A stretch of DNA of 64,000 nucleotides. It comes from Trichobilharzia szidati. Taxonomy: Eukaryota > Platyhelminthes > Trematoda > Strigeidida > Schistosomatidae. The notes below the pieces were generated by a model that made no database searches, was not told where the DNA came from, and saw nothing but the letters and a program-made list of their open reading frames with translations. The stretch's first letter is position 1; every line of letters starts with the position of its first letter. Location of the stretch: contig OX235273.1 of assembly GCA_944472155.2 (NCBI GenBank), positions 31,097,204 to 31,161,203 of the forward strand. The letters are read 5' to 3'. The position numbers were made by a program, and so were the translations under genes. Of the stretch, positions 1 to 12,379 are shown piece by piece.

Positions 1-127
1 TCGTTCGAGTGAGCATGTCAATCAAACCATTTCACATTACGCGTACTCGTTGATTCCACTGATTGATTACTGATCAGCTGACTTCGAGTGTGACCACGGG
101 TTCGCTCGACAGGTTAACTTCGAGGAG

Positions 128-135
128 TATAAAAA
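128..135 (+). promoter_or_regulatory. TATA box of peptide gene copy 1
   Basis: TATAAAAA lies 54 bases before the start codon at 182. The same box and surrounding sequence recur in the other three gene copies at the same distance, so the core promoter was duplicated with the gene. Transcription would start near 155-160. Confidence 0.8.
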
Positions 136-181
136 GCACGGTGTATGTGAGTAGGTAGCTTCAAGTTGACAGTAAACGACA

Positions 182-825
182 ATGCAGATGTTCACTGTAT
201 GTTACAATTCTCTTGTTGTATAATATTGTATGCCTTCCTTCCTGATGGGCATTTTCATTTCAGCTCGTCTTAGTTGTACTCGTTGCATCACTGGGATTCG
301 AAATGGGAGGTAAGTATTCCTCCTGCGTCTCCTCCTCCTCCTCCTTCTCCTCCTGCTCCTCTTCCTACTCCACGTCATCATCAACATCAACGTCATGACC
401 ATGATCACTCGTTGACATAAATAAGAGAAGAGATAGACAATGCAGACAGACAAATAACACATTCACTCAGTAGAAATGATGTCAATACATGCTACCTTAA
501 TTGATGAGACAATGAATGAAGGAGTGACTGAGTTGGTGATAGAACGTGTCAGTGGGTCAGTGAGTGAGTGAGTGGGTGAGTGAGTGAGTGGGTGAGTGAA
601 TGTATGAAGCGAGTAATGACTGAGTATTAAATTGTGGTGTTTTGTTGTTTTGTGATTTCAGTTATTGCAGGTCCAGTTCCAGAACCAGCAGCGGCAGCAG
701 CAAACAGTGGTTGTCCTGGCTGTCCTGGTGGATGCCCTAAATGCCGTGGAGGGTGTTGTGGATGCCGTGGATGCCGAGGTGGAAATTGTCCAGGTGGCTG
801 CTGTAAAGGCTGCCGAAGACATTAA
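182..825 (+). CDS. secreted Cys/Gly-rich peptide, copy 1 (3 exons)
   Basis: Gene model: exon 1 182..196 (MQMFT), exon 2 264..309 and exon 3 662..825 with TAA. Splice sites are GTATGT at 197, TTTCAG before 264, GTAAGT after 309 and TTTCAG before 662; phases 0 and 1 agree. Exons 1 and 2 together form a hydrophobic signal peptide (LVLVVLVASLGF core). Exon 3 encodes VIAGPVPEP, five alanines, then a basic cysteine/glycine domain with 12 Cys in CPGC, CPKC, CCGC and CRGC pairs, ending CRRH. The product is about 74 residues, predicted secreted. Function is unknown; metal binding or a disulphide-rich effector are both possible. I do not recognise the family. The four-copy conservation of splice sites and protein is strong support that this is a real gene. 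Confidence 0.85.
340..600 (+). repeat. simple repeats in intron 2
   Basis: Intron 2 of copy 1 contains a (CTC)n run at about 328-360 and a GAGT/GTGA tetranucleotide tract at about 545-598. These tracts differ in length among the gene copies while the exons stay constant. The arginine-rich reverse-strand frame across the CTC run is an artefact of the repeat. Confidence 0.8.
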
Positions 826-978
826 ACATTAACGCAGCAGACATCAATTGACTAATTAAACAGAACACGTCATTATTCAAACAAGCTTTCCTGCGTGAAG
901 AAAATACTGTCATCATTGATCTGAAGACGGTGGACAATGTGTACTTTTAGATAGATATCCTCTGTACAACTTACTAAT

Positions 979-984
979 AATAAA
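979..984 (+). terminator. polyadenylation signal, copy 1
   Basis: AATAAA sits 154 bases after the stop codon, in a 3' UTR conserved in all four copies. Confidence 0.7.
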
Positions 985-1735
985 TACACTTGCATTATCC
1001 AAATCACACCTTTCAGACTTCTTCTTTTTCACTCAATTGTCTGTCAATCAGCGAAGCTCTGATTCTCCCCTCCCCTCCCCTCCCCTCGCACTCACCGAAA
1101 TTAGCATCGAACCATCTTGTGTAAATTCCTCTGTGTTTCAACCAGATACTTCGTTGCTTCATCGGTTGGTCATTTAGTCAGTGAGACAGTTTGTCAGGCT
1201 GTTGGTCAGTCGAGTAGGCGTGCAGTCAGCCAGTGTGAGAGAGAGAAAGCCAGTAAGTGGCTAAGTAAGGGAGGGAGGGAGTGAGTAAGTAAATGAGTGA
1301 GTGAGTCATGGAGGGAGTTGGTCAGCTAGGCAGTGAATGATGTTGCGTGTTGATTTCTGCCAGTTGAATTGAGGCATGAATCTCTGCTGAATGGAATTTA
1401 AAGTATACGAAAATATGATTGATATATTCGGCCAAATAAACCAGCATCCATCCATCCAAAATGGTCAGTCAGCCATTCAGTAGTCAGGCAGTCAGATGGG
1501 CAGTCAGTCAGTAGGCTGTAAGCACGTAAGCACGTAATCAAGTCAGAAAGAAAGTAATTGAGTAAGCCAGCCAGCCAGCCAGCCAGCCAGCAAGCGAGCA
1601 AGCAAGTGATTATGCAAGTAACTACGTAATGAAATGTCCGGATTTTTAATAGAGTACTTATTTCACTGAGTAATGATTGCGTGAATATTAGGCAGGTGCT
1701 TGTTTAGTTGAAGACGTCTTCAGTGAGTGATGTTC
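985..1735 (+). repeat. duplicated downstream flank of the peptide gene (copy 1)
   Basis: This stretch is shared with 5900-6640 (inverted), 14546-15340 and 26665-27268. It carries C4T-type runs near 1066-1087, GAGT/CAGT-type tracts and a short (CCAG)n run at 1565-1592 that is much longer in copies 2 and 3. Similarity to copy 3 stops near 1735. No coding potential is supported. Confidence 0.8.
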
Positions 1736-2860
1736 ACGTTAACACACTACTCACTATAGCTTGTTCAGATGCTGACGTTATTGACGTTCACGAATAGTAC
1801 TTAGTATACTAACGCAAGGTCTAATATCCACAACTTTCGTAGTATTCGTTCAGCGTAGACCAAAGACAAAGCAAAACACCACAATGGATCATTCAAATTA
1901 CGAAATATATTTCGAGACCAAATCTGATTGCGAGATAATTTCTTAGCTGGCTGGGGATTGTGCAGGAACGTGACACTATGGAGTACCAAATGGCATGGAT
2001 GCTTGACTGGAAGCCTTCAGATAAACAAGTCGACTTAAACCCCAAGCTTACAACAATTCTGAACTTATTCTAACCTATGCGTCGATAATGCCTTTTTGTG
2101 GTAAATGAATAATTTTTCTACCCACTATGTTCTGAAATAAAGCTGGTCGTTCTAAAAAAGAGAGCTGGGTGCTTAATTAATGCGACAAAATCTTAAAAAA
2201 GATCAACATCTGAAATAATGCCTTCAGTGCTGAAAATAAGCACTGCATGCGTTAACTGCTGCGGTTAATACTGAAAAATAGCACTCTCTCTCTCTCGACA
2301 TAGTATATTGGAACCAACCAATCAGAAAAGAGTAGGTTTCACACAGAGTGTGTAGTGTGACGGCTGCATACTTGTCTGCGAATTACATTTGATGTAATTG
2401 GTCTATTTGACCGGAGGTGTGACAGTAAATAAGAGTCCAACGAAAACATAATTCAACAGGGAGGTAGGGGAATGTGAATTTATCACATATGAAGATTGAA
2501 ATGAATAATATATTTCGTTTGTGACAGTGTCCCTGAATTTGATTACAGTTCAGTTGAGACGAGGTCACCAATGAAAACAAAATTATAAGCAAGGTAGGTT
2601 GTGTCTAATGTGTATTCTACCAGCTATGGGAAAAAAATTTTTAGTGCATCGTTCCGAAATTTGATAACAGCTGAATAAAAATGAGGTGAAAAATGGAAAA
2701 CCGAAACAATTTTGAGAGAATATATTGGGCCATTCCTAAAGCACTTTAAACAGTCGAGCGAATACATTTGTCACGATTTATGTGTAAGAATAAATGATAA
2801 CGGTTCACTTATGATAGGCCCACGATTTAAAAGTCCAAAAGCATTAGAACAAAAAATGGC
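1736..2860. other. non-coding stretch
   Basis: I see no gene here. The sequence is AT-rich with a short (CT)n run at 2284-2297. The open frames are short and lack splice context. Confidence 0.6.
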
Positions 2861-2864
2861 TTAT

Positions 2865-4476
2865 AATAAAGGTTTTGTATTTCCCAATGAATGAAAAACA
2901 AAACGATATTGTTTTTACTGACGTTTCGCTATTTAATGCTAATAGCTTTATCAAAGTATTATTACCAAATCTCAGCATAAATATAACAAACAGTTAGGGG
3001 GTGAGAAAATAGACATAGGTCAAGTTAAAGGGACATATTGAAAGTAAAAGTAGCAATGAAGATAACTAAACCAGATAACAAAGGTAATAGTACGTCTGTT
3101 ATGATATCAAAATAAAGTTTACTAACTTGATCATCGTTCGTCTGTCTGGGGCCATTTTTAGTTGTCAAGTTGGTCAATTGGTAAAGATAACAAAATCAAG
3201 TGTGGATTGTTGGATTTGATCGGTGTGTAAAATTATAAAAGTAGTGTGTGTTTACATAGTGAACTTGCTTATCACATTCGTGTTGATTTTGTCACTTGGT
3301 GGGGGAGGGAGGAGTTGTAACCAGGTCAGATTCTGTTTTAGTCCATCATTCCTATTCAGTTTAGACAATTTGGATTCCACTTGATATGAAGTGCTTCTGA
3401 TGATATGAGACGTTCTTTGTGATTTCTGAAGTTTTTCTGGATTATTTCAATGTTGTCGAAGTCAATGTTGTGGCTTGATTCTATAGCGTGTAGACCTATG
3501 GCTGATGATTTTTCAAGTTTTTGTAGTTCAACGGGATTTCTCGGTGGTCGAAGAGATGCTCTACGGTGTTCATTTCTTCTGATTTTGATTTCTCGAGATG
3601 TTTGTCCGATGTATATCGCATCACATTCCAAGCATTTTATTTTATAGACACAATTAGATAGAGAATCTTTAGGGATCTGGTCTATTATATGGACAAGGTT
3701 GCTTTGAAGTGTGTCTGATGTTTAGAAGAAAACTCCAGTGTCGAGCTGATTGAGTACTCTTCTGATATCATCTGACGTCTCTGCTCTATATGGAATGACG
3801 ACTGTTGAGGTCCATGTTTTCGGAATGCGTTTTCGGCCATACTTAATGTCTGTGTTGATTTTGTTGATGAAGTTCCATGGGTAGTGATGCGATATACATC
3901 GGACAAACATCTCGAGAAATCAAAATCAGAAGAAATGAACACCGTAGAGCATCTCTTCGACCACCGAGAAATCCCGTTGAACTACAAAAACTTGAAAAAT
4001 CATCAGCCATAGGTCTACACGCTATAGAATCAAGCCACAACATTGACTTCGACAACATTGAAATAATCCAGAAAAACTTCAGAAATCACAAAGAACGTCT
4101 CATATCATCAGAAGCACTTCATATCAAGTGGAATCCAAATTGTCTAAACTGAATAGGAATGATGGACTAAAACAGAATCTGACCTGGTTCAAGTTAGTAA
4201 ACTTTATTTTGATATCATAACAGACGTACTATTACCTTTGTTATCTGGTTTAGTTATCTTCATTGCTATTTTTACTTTCAATATGTCCCTTTAACTTGAC
4301 CTATGTCTATTTTCTCACCCCCTAACTGTTTGTTATATATATATGCCGAGATTTTGTAAATTCCGGTTTAATGATACTTTGATAAAGCTATTAGCATTAA
4401 ATAGCGAAACGTCAGTAAAAACAATATCGTTTTGTTTTTCATTCATTGGGAAATACAAAAACCTATATTATAATGA
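2865..4476. mobile_element. Penelope-like element A, two 3' ends head to head
   Basis: Two 5'-truncated copies of one PLE face away from each other. The left copy reads on the minus strand (about 3880 to 2865), the right on the plus strand (about 3880 to 4476). Each encodes the same 90-residue GIY-YIG endonuclease end: AIYIGQTSREIKIRRNEHR, then SSAIGLHAIE and KWNPNCLN before the stop (3356..3631 minus; 3877..4152 plus). The left copy also keeps upstream linker sequence with frameshifts (about 3640-3880). The right copy lacks about 190 bases of 3' UTR present at 18897-19088 and in the left copy. PLEs pair a reverse transcriptase with a C-terminal GIY-YIG nuclease; only the nuclease end remains here. 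Confidence 0.85.
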
Positions 4477-4726
4477 ATATCATATACCCAATGCCCAAAT
4501 TTTTTCAAACCGTTAAAAGAGAAATTGGTTTGGACATATATAAAAAAATGGGTTAACTACAACAAATGAAAACATATACTTATCATGAATGAAATATAAC
4601 GAAATATGAAACACAAAATTGAAAACGAAACAAAGGGGGAATGAAAACTGAAATCCCTTAGATGAAAAAGGATACTTGTCATAAGTGAAGTGTAAATTTT
4701 TTCGATTGTTGAGCACTCTTTACGAA
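4477..4726 (+). other. flank shared with 19345-19620
   Basis: This AT-rich stretch matches the sequence before CACTA copy C nearly base for base, so it belongs to the duplicated block. I see no gene in it. Compared with 19345-20056, about 430 bases of the CACTA 5' exon are deleted at its right edge. Confidence 0.6.
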
Positions 4727-5560
4727 AAACGTTACTGCTTATCTAGAGAAGAGGTGACAAGGGATAATAAAGTAACTTTGCCTTCAAGTTCATCTGTACA
4801 GGGGACAGTGGGTATACCTAGTACTAGTGAGACCGTCACTATTGTTTCACAAATTGAGAAACCGTAACATTTATTATTATGTAGTAATTAATTTTAATAG
4901 AACTTCAGGTTATTCCTGAAAAGATGACCCAAAATGAGCTGGTCAGAGAGTCAATTATGGAATTGTTCCTTAGGAACAATGTAACAGGGGCTGTTGCGCA
5001 AGATATCTTGAACTGTATGCGTAAATTTAATCCACATGTACCAACAACCATAAGAGGCTTGCTAAAAGATAGCGGCATGTGTGTACCTAGATTTCTTGGA
5101 CAAGGTGTTTACTATCACGTTGGACTGAAGGAAAATCTACAGCGTTATCAAGATAGTTGGATTGACTACGGTACTTTTCAACATATTGGCTTGCAAATCA
5201 ACTATGACGGTTTATCTATATCGAACAGTTCTTAGCAGCAATTATGGCCATTCCTAGGTCGTATCACAACTCCATACGTCAGTGACGTTTTCTTAATTGG
5301 CATACATGGCGGTTTGAGAAAACCGAACAACTTCAATGAGGTTTCTATGGACCTATTAGTTGAATTGAAAGATCTTTATAAAAACGGTCTATATGATGAG
5401 AAGTGGGGTAGGAGTGTGACTGTAAGTGTTCTAGCATTTATATGTGACACGCCTGCTCGTTCTAAGGTAAAACAAACCGTCGGTCACAATGGAAAAACAG
5501 GTTGTGATAAATGTGAAGTTATAGGTTGTCGTTTGGAGGGTAGGATGACATGTCTGATTA
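4727..5560 (+). pseudogene. CACTA-type transposase remnant, copy A
   Basis: This is the truncated partner of copy C (19620-20870). It keeps the CLSREEVTRDNK segment, the mini-intron, the LFLRNNVTGAVAQDIL block, and the conserved YDGLSISNSS ... LWPFLGRI ... FLIGIHGG ... FICDTPARS ... GCDKC core. The frame is broken by TAG at 5233-5235 between NSS and QQLWPF, as in the other copies. The layout DGL-WP-GxGG-KP-DxPARS-GxxxCxxC resembles the TNP2-like core of CACTA/EnSpm transposases. Schistosomes are known to carry a CACTA family (SmTRC1); assignment to that family is inference. The remaining C-terminal part is absent. Confidence 0.65.
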
Positions 5561-5982
5561 TTATCATGATTCTTATTATTAATATTTTTGAATGAATGAG
5601 TGAAAATTGTCTTTAAGATGTAGTTGAATGTCAAGAATTCCCGTTCTCTGGCGTTACTTTCACTCAGTAGTCTCCTACCGCACGACTAAATTCTCCCAAA
5701 TACAATCTCTCTTCACTGACTGGCTAACAAAATACTGCCTTGATAATCTCACTCTCTTACTCATTCATTTACTTACTCACTCCTCCCTTACCTAGGCACT
5801 TAATGATTTTTTGTCTCTAACACTGGCTGACTGCCCATGAACATCACTCACTGAAGACGTCTTCAACTAAACAAGCACCTGCCTAATATTCACGCAATCA
5901 TTACTCAGTGAAATAAGTACTCTATTAAAAATCCGGACATTTCATTACGTAGTTACTTGCATAATCACTTGCTTGCTCGCTT

Positions 5983-6045
<63 letters not shown>

Positions 6046-6640
6046 TACTCAATTACTTTCTTTCTGACTTGATTACGTGCTTACGTGCTTACAGCCTACT
6101 GACTGACTGCCCATCTGACTGCCTGACTACTGAATGGCTGACTGACCATTTTGGATGGATGGATGCTGGTTTATTTGGCCGAATATATCAATCATATTTT
6201 CGTATACTTTAAATTCCATTCAGCAGAGATTCATGCCTCAATTCAACTGGCAGAAACCAACACGCAGCATCATTCACTGCCTAGCTGACCAACTCCCTCC
6301 ATGACTCACTCACTCACTCTCTCACTCACTCATTTACTTACTCACTCCCTCCCTCCCTTACTTAGCCACTTACTGGCTTTCTCTCTCTCACACTGGCTGA
6401 CTGCACGCCTACTCGACTGACCAACAGCCTGACAAACTGTCTCACTGACTAAATGACCAACCGATGAAGCAACGAAGTATCTGGTTGAAACACAGAGGAA
6501 TTTACACAAGATGGTTCGATGGTAATTTCGGTGAGCGCGAGGGGAGGGGAGGGGAGAGGAGAATCAGAGCTTCGCTGATTGACAGACAATTGAGTGAAAA
6601 AGAAGAAGTCTGAAAGGTGTGATTTGGATAATGCAAGTGT
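5561..6640 (-). repeat. duplicated downstream flank of the peptide gene (copy 2)
   Basis: Inverted counterpart of 14546-15640. It holds a (GGCT)n microsatellite at about 5983-6045, longer than in copy 1 and close in length to the one in copy 3, and CACT/CTCC tracts at 6300-6360. It joins the CACTA remnant directly to the 3' side of gene copy 2. No coding potential is supported. Confidence 0.8.
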
Positions 6641-6641
6641 A

Positions 6642-6647
6642 TTTATT
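6642..6647 (-). terminator. polyadenylation signal, copy 2
   Basis: AATAAA on the minus strand, at the same distance from the stop codon as in copy 1. Confidence 0.7.
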
Positions 6648-6800
6648 ATTAGTAAGTTGTACAGAGGATATCTATCTAAAAGTACACATTGTCCACCGTC
6701 TTCAGATCAATGATGACAGGATTTTCTTCACGCAGGAAAGCTTGTTTGAATAATGAGGTGTTCTGTTTAGTGAATTGATTGATGTCTGCTGCGTTAATGT

Positions 6801-7466
6801 TTAATGTCTTCGGCAGCCTTTACAGCAGCCACCTGGACAATTTCCACCTCGGCATCCACGGCATCCACAACACCCTCCACGGCATTTCGGGCATCCACCA
6901 GGACAGCCAGGACAACCACTGTTTGCTGCTGCTGCTGCTGCTGGTTCTGGAACTGGACCTGCAATAACTGAAATCACAAAACAACAAAACACCACAATTT
7001 AATACTCAGTCATTACTCGCTTCATACATTCACTCACTCACCACCCACCCACTCACCCACTCACTCACTCACTCACCCACCCACCCACTCACTCACTCAC
7101 TCACTGACCCACTGACTCGCTCTATCACCAACTCAGTCACTCCTTCATTCATTGTCTCATCAACTAAGGTAGCATGTAACGACATCATTTCTACTGAGTG
7201 AATGTGTTATTTGTCTGTCTGCATTGTCTATCTCTTCTCTCATGTCAACGAGTGATCATGCTCATGACGTTGATGTTGATGATGACGTGGAGTAGGAAGA
7301 GGAGCAGGAGCAGGAGGAGACGCAGGAGGAATACTTACCTCCCATTTCGAATCCCAGTGATGCAACGAGTACAACTAAGACGAGCTGAAATGAAAATGCC
7401 CATCAGGAAGGAAGGCATACAATATTATACAACCAGAGTATTCTAACATACAGTGAACATCTGCAT
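6801..7466 (-). CDS. secreted Cys/Gly-rich peptide, copy 2 (3 exons, inverted)
   Basis: Exon 1 is 7452..7466, exon 2 is 7339..7384 and exon 3 is 6801..6967, all on the minus strand with the same splice signals and phases as copy 1. The protein matches copy 1 except for six alanines where copy 1 has five. It starts MQMFT, has the LVLVVLVASLGF signal core and ends in the 12-cysteine domain with CRRH. The gene lies head-out against copy 3, with about 5 kb of other sequence between the duplicated arms. It appears intact. Its function is unrecognised. Confidence 0.85.
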
Positions 7467-7512
7467 TGTCGTTTACTGTCAACTTGAAGCTACCTACTCA
7501 CATACACCGTGC

Positions 7513-7520
7513 TTTTTATA
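7513..7520 (-). promoter_or_regulatory. TATA box of peptide gene copy 2
   Basis: TATAAAAA on the minus strand, 47-54 bases before the start codon at 7466, as in the other copies. Confidence 0.8.
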
Positions 7521-7639
7521 CTCCTCGAAGTTAACCTGTCGAGCGAACCCGTGGTCACACTCGAAGTCAGCTGATCAGTAATCAATCAGTGGAATCAACG
7601 AGTACGCGTAATGTGAAATGGTTAGATTGACATGCTCAC

Positions 7640-8880
7640 TCGAACGATCGACCGCTCAATCGTTTGGAAGATCGATGACTTATTCGGCAGGTGGCTGAAT
7701 CGCTCGCTCGCTCGCTCGCTCGCCTACCTGCCTGGCAATTCATTTTTCCCTTTCACCTATTCACCATGTGATGAACAAATAAGTCATCTTTGTATTTGTG
7801 GCTCAGTCCGTCATTGCATCTGGTTGGTTGGTTGGTTGATTGGTTGGTTCGTACGTCCGTTGGTTGATTAGTTCTTCAGCTCGTTGGTTATTCATTTAGT
7901 TAGTGGGCCGATGCATGCGTCTTAATCCCCATTTTGGAATAGTTTCAATTGATTGATTGACTCGCTGACTGACGTGGATAAATTGGAAAGCACTTTGCAT
8001 CCTGCAATTCCTAAATGCAAACTTTGCTTAGTCGCCGTCATTCGGCGGACAAAGTGAGATAGCTAGCTAGCTCGCTGTGTGAAAATTCTCAGCGAAATCA
8101 GGGAACAGACAGTCTTATTAATTCTAGTATAAATCGGATGCATTCCAGATCTGTGAATCAATCTCACATTCACACATACACATACACACACACACACGGA
8201 TTGACTGCTCTATCGCTTCCTCCCTACACCTCACATTCATCCACAAGCTATTCACACACTCACCACATCCTTCCTATTCTCTGTCTCTCTTTCAAACTCT
8301 GTCTCCGCCTCTCTCCGCTCTCTCCCTCCCTCTCTCTCTCTTGAATTCATCGTAGTTATGCGTCAACTTGTAAGCAATGAGGATGTACAATGAAGAGTCA
8401 CATCGATGTGGAGAAATATTTCAGAAGATAATGTATGAAGATGATGAGTGAGTAAAAGGAAGAACAGTTGAATTGATTGATTGACTGATTGGTTGTTTGA
8501 TTGGTGCAATGGGTGAAATGCTTCCTGGATGAATAAAATCGAAACATCATTCACCTGCTGCTGCTGCAGCTGCATTTATACAAGGATGGTTTCGTTCTGT
8601 CATGTTAATGTAGTATAGTATTGCTGCTGTCTAATCAATGCCTGGCACACCACAGTAAGTAAGCAAGTAAGTGAGTGAGTGATTCGAGGTCGTGACACTC
8701 AGGATTCATTCTACGAAACCTAGTCAATTCGTCGTAGATAGATTGGCTCAGTCAATGGCACATGAGGAAAATGAATATGATGGGTTGTATTCGCAATGCA
8801 AATATCGCACGCCACAGCCACCGCCACCACTATACTTACAAAAATTGCAGTAATTATAAAATTAATATTAATAGTCCTTA
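7640..8880 (-). repeat. duplicated upstream flank (copy 2)
   Basis: Inverted counterpart of 24390-25690, and of 13090-13510 for its gene-proximal part. It is rich in short tetranucleotide tracts, including CTCG at about 7698-7720 and TTGG/GGTT at 7820-7850. Frames conserved between 8363-8575 (minus) and 24796-24987 (plus) reflect the duplication and have no other coding support. Confidence 0.75.
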
Positions 8881-11800
8881 CAACTATCTTCAGTCATGAT
8901 CGTTTTGACATGCTCACTCAAACGATCATTCGCTGTCTCATTGATTTTTCCTTCTTCTTTGTAATTTAACATATATAATTTTTTAGTTTCTGCTCTATTT
9001 GTAGATTGTCATATTATGTTGATTTTGTTTTATGTATGTTTTTCTGGATATTTTGCTTTCCCCTATTATATTTTATACGGAATATCCGCCACTGTCTTCA
9101 TGATTCTTCTTCCTTTCACCGACGAATGATATGTTTTTATGTTCTGTGTATCGATGCAATTTTATTGACATATTAGTAGATATATGGCACTTAGGTTTAC
9201 AGGCATGTAATATCACTGTCTTGAGAGGGGAATGCCGCTCAGTTTGTAAATTATCTGTACTATTATTATTCGAATAATGTGATAGGCTACAAGTTAATTT
9301 CTGTAATTCACTTAACACTTTACATGGACGAAACATGTATGCATATTTTTCCTCCATTTCGTATTTCTTTATGTTCTTTCCTGCATTGTCAACTGCTCAG
9401 CCTCGTATTCCTAAATCGACTTACTTTTCTTTAGGAGCAATTATTCGCCAGTTGATTTTAACTCTTATGTATTTTTTATGCTAACAGTTTAGACTAGATA
9501 GTGACCAGTCTCGTGACTGTCAGAACATCTTTCATTTGTTTCATTTTCAAATGCTGTACAAGATCGATTTCAGGCATTTGTTTCCCACAGAACAAAGTAG
9601 TTACAAAGATTAATTAATCAAGTCCTCCTCACAGCAAAATCATTGAAACCTAACCGTTACTCAGGATAGTTGAGAATATTGCACCCAGGTTTAAGATGAT
9701 TCATTTGTTTCTAGGGGAAAATAACTCGTTCCTACAAGATAACGCGGAGCTAGAGGTGCGTTTAACGTCATATGCATGAACAGCGTGTATTCCATCCATC
9801 ACATCACTGAACTATGCAGTTACATGAGATTAGGAGTAATTTTCGATTCGGAAAATACTATCCTACTTCTGATGAACAGGCTAGCAGTATTTCAAAGCAT
9901 TCCAATCCGCCGAGAATTCGCCTAGTGGTGAACATATGTGCATTATTCCACTGAGTATATAGGTTCAAATTCATCTCCTCACAGAAAGCCTTTCCGGTAC
10001 TTCTGTGCCAGCTTACAAAGATGTGATTCTCTTTAACACCTCCTGCTCTTCTACTTAAATGTCCTTCAATGTAAGTACAAACAAAAATATTTTATCACAT
10101 TTCATTTCATTACTATTACGTGGAATTAAAATAAGGCATGAAGTGTAATTTGATCTTGTTCCCCAAATGTCTAGAAGGGGTAAGCATCCTTCTCACTATG
10201 GTATCAATGTCTATAAACTAAGGAATCGTCAGTTTTACGCGTATACATAACTGAATTGATTATGTGTAACATTGTATTATACAATAAAAAAACGGAAATA
10301 ATCCCTAGTTCAAATGTTCTAGTACAATAATACTTGAGTGAATCAAATGAACAGGACTTAGTTGATAAGAACAACATTTTCTCTGAATTCTCTTGCATAA
10401 TCTTCAGAACTCAATACATTACGTTTTAGGTATATGTATATTCCAGTGATTAACTGTGTGAGTGACTTCTAATTACTAATGTATACGAGTAATGGATTGT
10501 TTCAATTTCTAACGTTTTGTGTTGGCTTTTCTATTCACCATGTTCAGAGGATAAGTTAGCCTTCAGGGACATTCTAAATTAGGCATTGGATATTTGAACT
10601 AAAAAGAAGCCAAACGATTGTGATACACTCCCCTAGAAACAGCTAAACTTTTCGTCCACCAAACATCTTCCATCTTAATTGACCTACAATAATTAAGGGA
10701 GAATAGTCGAGAAGAAACAAGTCACCTAATGAAATCGGAATAATTTGAATCAAACTATGAACTATCGATTTTTGTCACACATTCAACGCCACAGATGTTG
10801 TAACATAATCTATTTTTGGAACCTCTGCACCTAATGTTCAGGTCCAATGAATCCCACTCAGTTACTCTCATCATGATATTCCATATTAGATACGTTTATT
10901 TGGAATATGAAGTGGCATCTTGCAACATGTGCTGATTGACTATAAATAAACTGTGCTACTGGAGAACGTCGCAGGTTGAAAACCTCTAGTGACGATCTAC
11001 GCGTTTAAGTCAATATAGTTACTGTAATCTAAACAGTGAATGGTCATTGAACCAGGTTTGACGGTTAGATTATGAGACGTGACTTAGGTATTATCGACAG
11101 CTCACAGATGTTGTTGTTTTCATTTCCAGTCTACGTAGTTACAACTCACATCCGTATTATTGCATATCCCATATGTGTTAATGACCACAAGGAAAGTGAA
11201 TCACTCATCTTCTCTTATATGAGAACCAGACTCTACCGGCTAACCGTCCGGGTAAGTTATTAGTCTGCATTGACATTCACATCTCTTTCTTTCCCTTCTT
11301 TCGATTATTTGATGTGCACGTGATCTGTCTCAGTTATGCATGTTTCTAGTAATTTTCGATTTGTGGATTGAACCTACCCATGTAAATGCGAAAACAGTTC
11401 TACTAACTCATATCAGTTGTCTCAATTACAATAAGCGGATATCGCCTTTTGTTCTCTAATACAGTGGAAATTGCTGAATTATATTGTCAAGGAATCATTG
11501 GCTATACACAATATCATACACGTAGGAGATTGTTTCATGTATAAGACTAAATCCCTAGAACTATTTCCCTACATTTGCACGATACAAGAACCGATATAAC
11601 ATACCCATAAACTCCGTATGATAATTGTCAAGTAGTCATTCATATATCAACGAAATCTTCACAGATCCGGGAGAAGACTCAAGTTTGTAGAAACAGACAT
11701 ACAATTGAAAGCACGTTCAGGTGACCGTCTTTCATTAATGCTCATTGGTTTCTTCACAACTCCATAAAAACTCGACCGTCATTCTGAGTATCACTCCTTA

Positions 11801-12370
11801 ATAGTCTAAAAGTCAAATACTGTCAATCTAGAGTGCAGTCTGGGAGTCGAGACCAATTGTCTAAACTAAATCCTTTTACTTAGCTACCGCTTGGTATGTT
11901 TTGTCTATTCGTATACATTGTAAATATGCGGTGGATAATGAATAAACAAATGCGAACATCTGTGCACAGCGCACTGCAAGCCCGTTCTCCTACCAACTTT
12001 TGCACATTGTGGAATCTCTGTCTATTCATGAAAAAATCAAATGCTCATCAGCAGCATACCAATACCTGTGGATCATTCTTTCCTGGAATCTTCGATATAT
12101 TCCTGTGGATATCCATCTAGTTTTATCTCCCCACTTCTTAAGGGTAATGACTAGATAAGTTATGACCTGTCACATTTCTTCAAAGCCGAGGTTATCATTG
12201 ATGGATAAGAATAGAAGGATCGTTTATGAGACTGTTTCGTTAAGCTCCAAAATCAGCAGTGTGTAATTCAAGCTGATGAGTAGTGGCTCAAAGTGAGTGA
12301 CCATCTATAATCAATGATCAGAGTGTGAGTCCAGCCTCTTAGAAGTCCGGAAACATAAATTAAAACTGAT
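8881..12370. other. single-copy non-coding stretch inside the palindrome spacer
   Basis: I see no supportable gene, transposon or RNA over about 3.5 kb. Base composition is even and AT-rich and all frames are short. A fragment at 8905-8935 echoes the GACATGCTCACTC motif found upstream of the peptide genes. Confidence 0.5.
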
Positions 12371-12379
12371 GTAAACTGT

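Noticed and set aside
202..462. Arginine-rich 86-codon frame on the minus strand (also at 7198-7446 and 13792-13980)
   Set aside because: It is the reverse reading of the (CTC)n microsatellite and exon 2 of the peptide gene; no independent support.
737..937. Minus-strand frames opposite exon 3 of each peptide gene copy
   Set aside because: Shadow of the Cys/Gly-rich exon; the plus-sense gene has splice sites, promoter and polyadenylation signal.
5983..6212. Leu/Ala/Trp/Gly-repeat frame of 79 codons
   Set aside because: Reading of the (GGCT)n microsatellite; looks like a membrane protein only because of the repeat.
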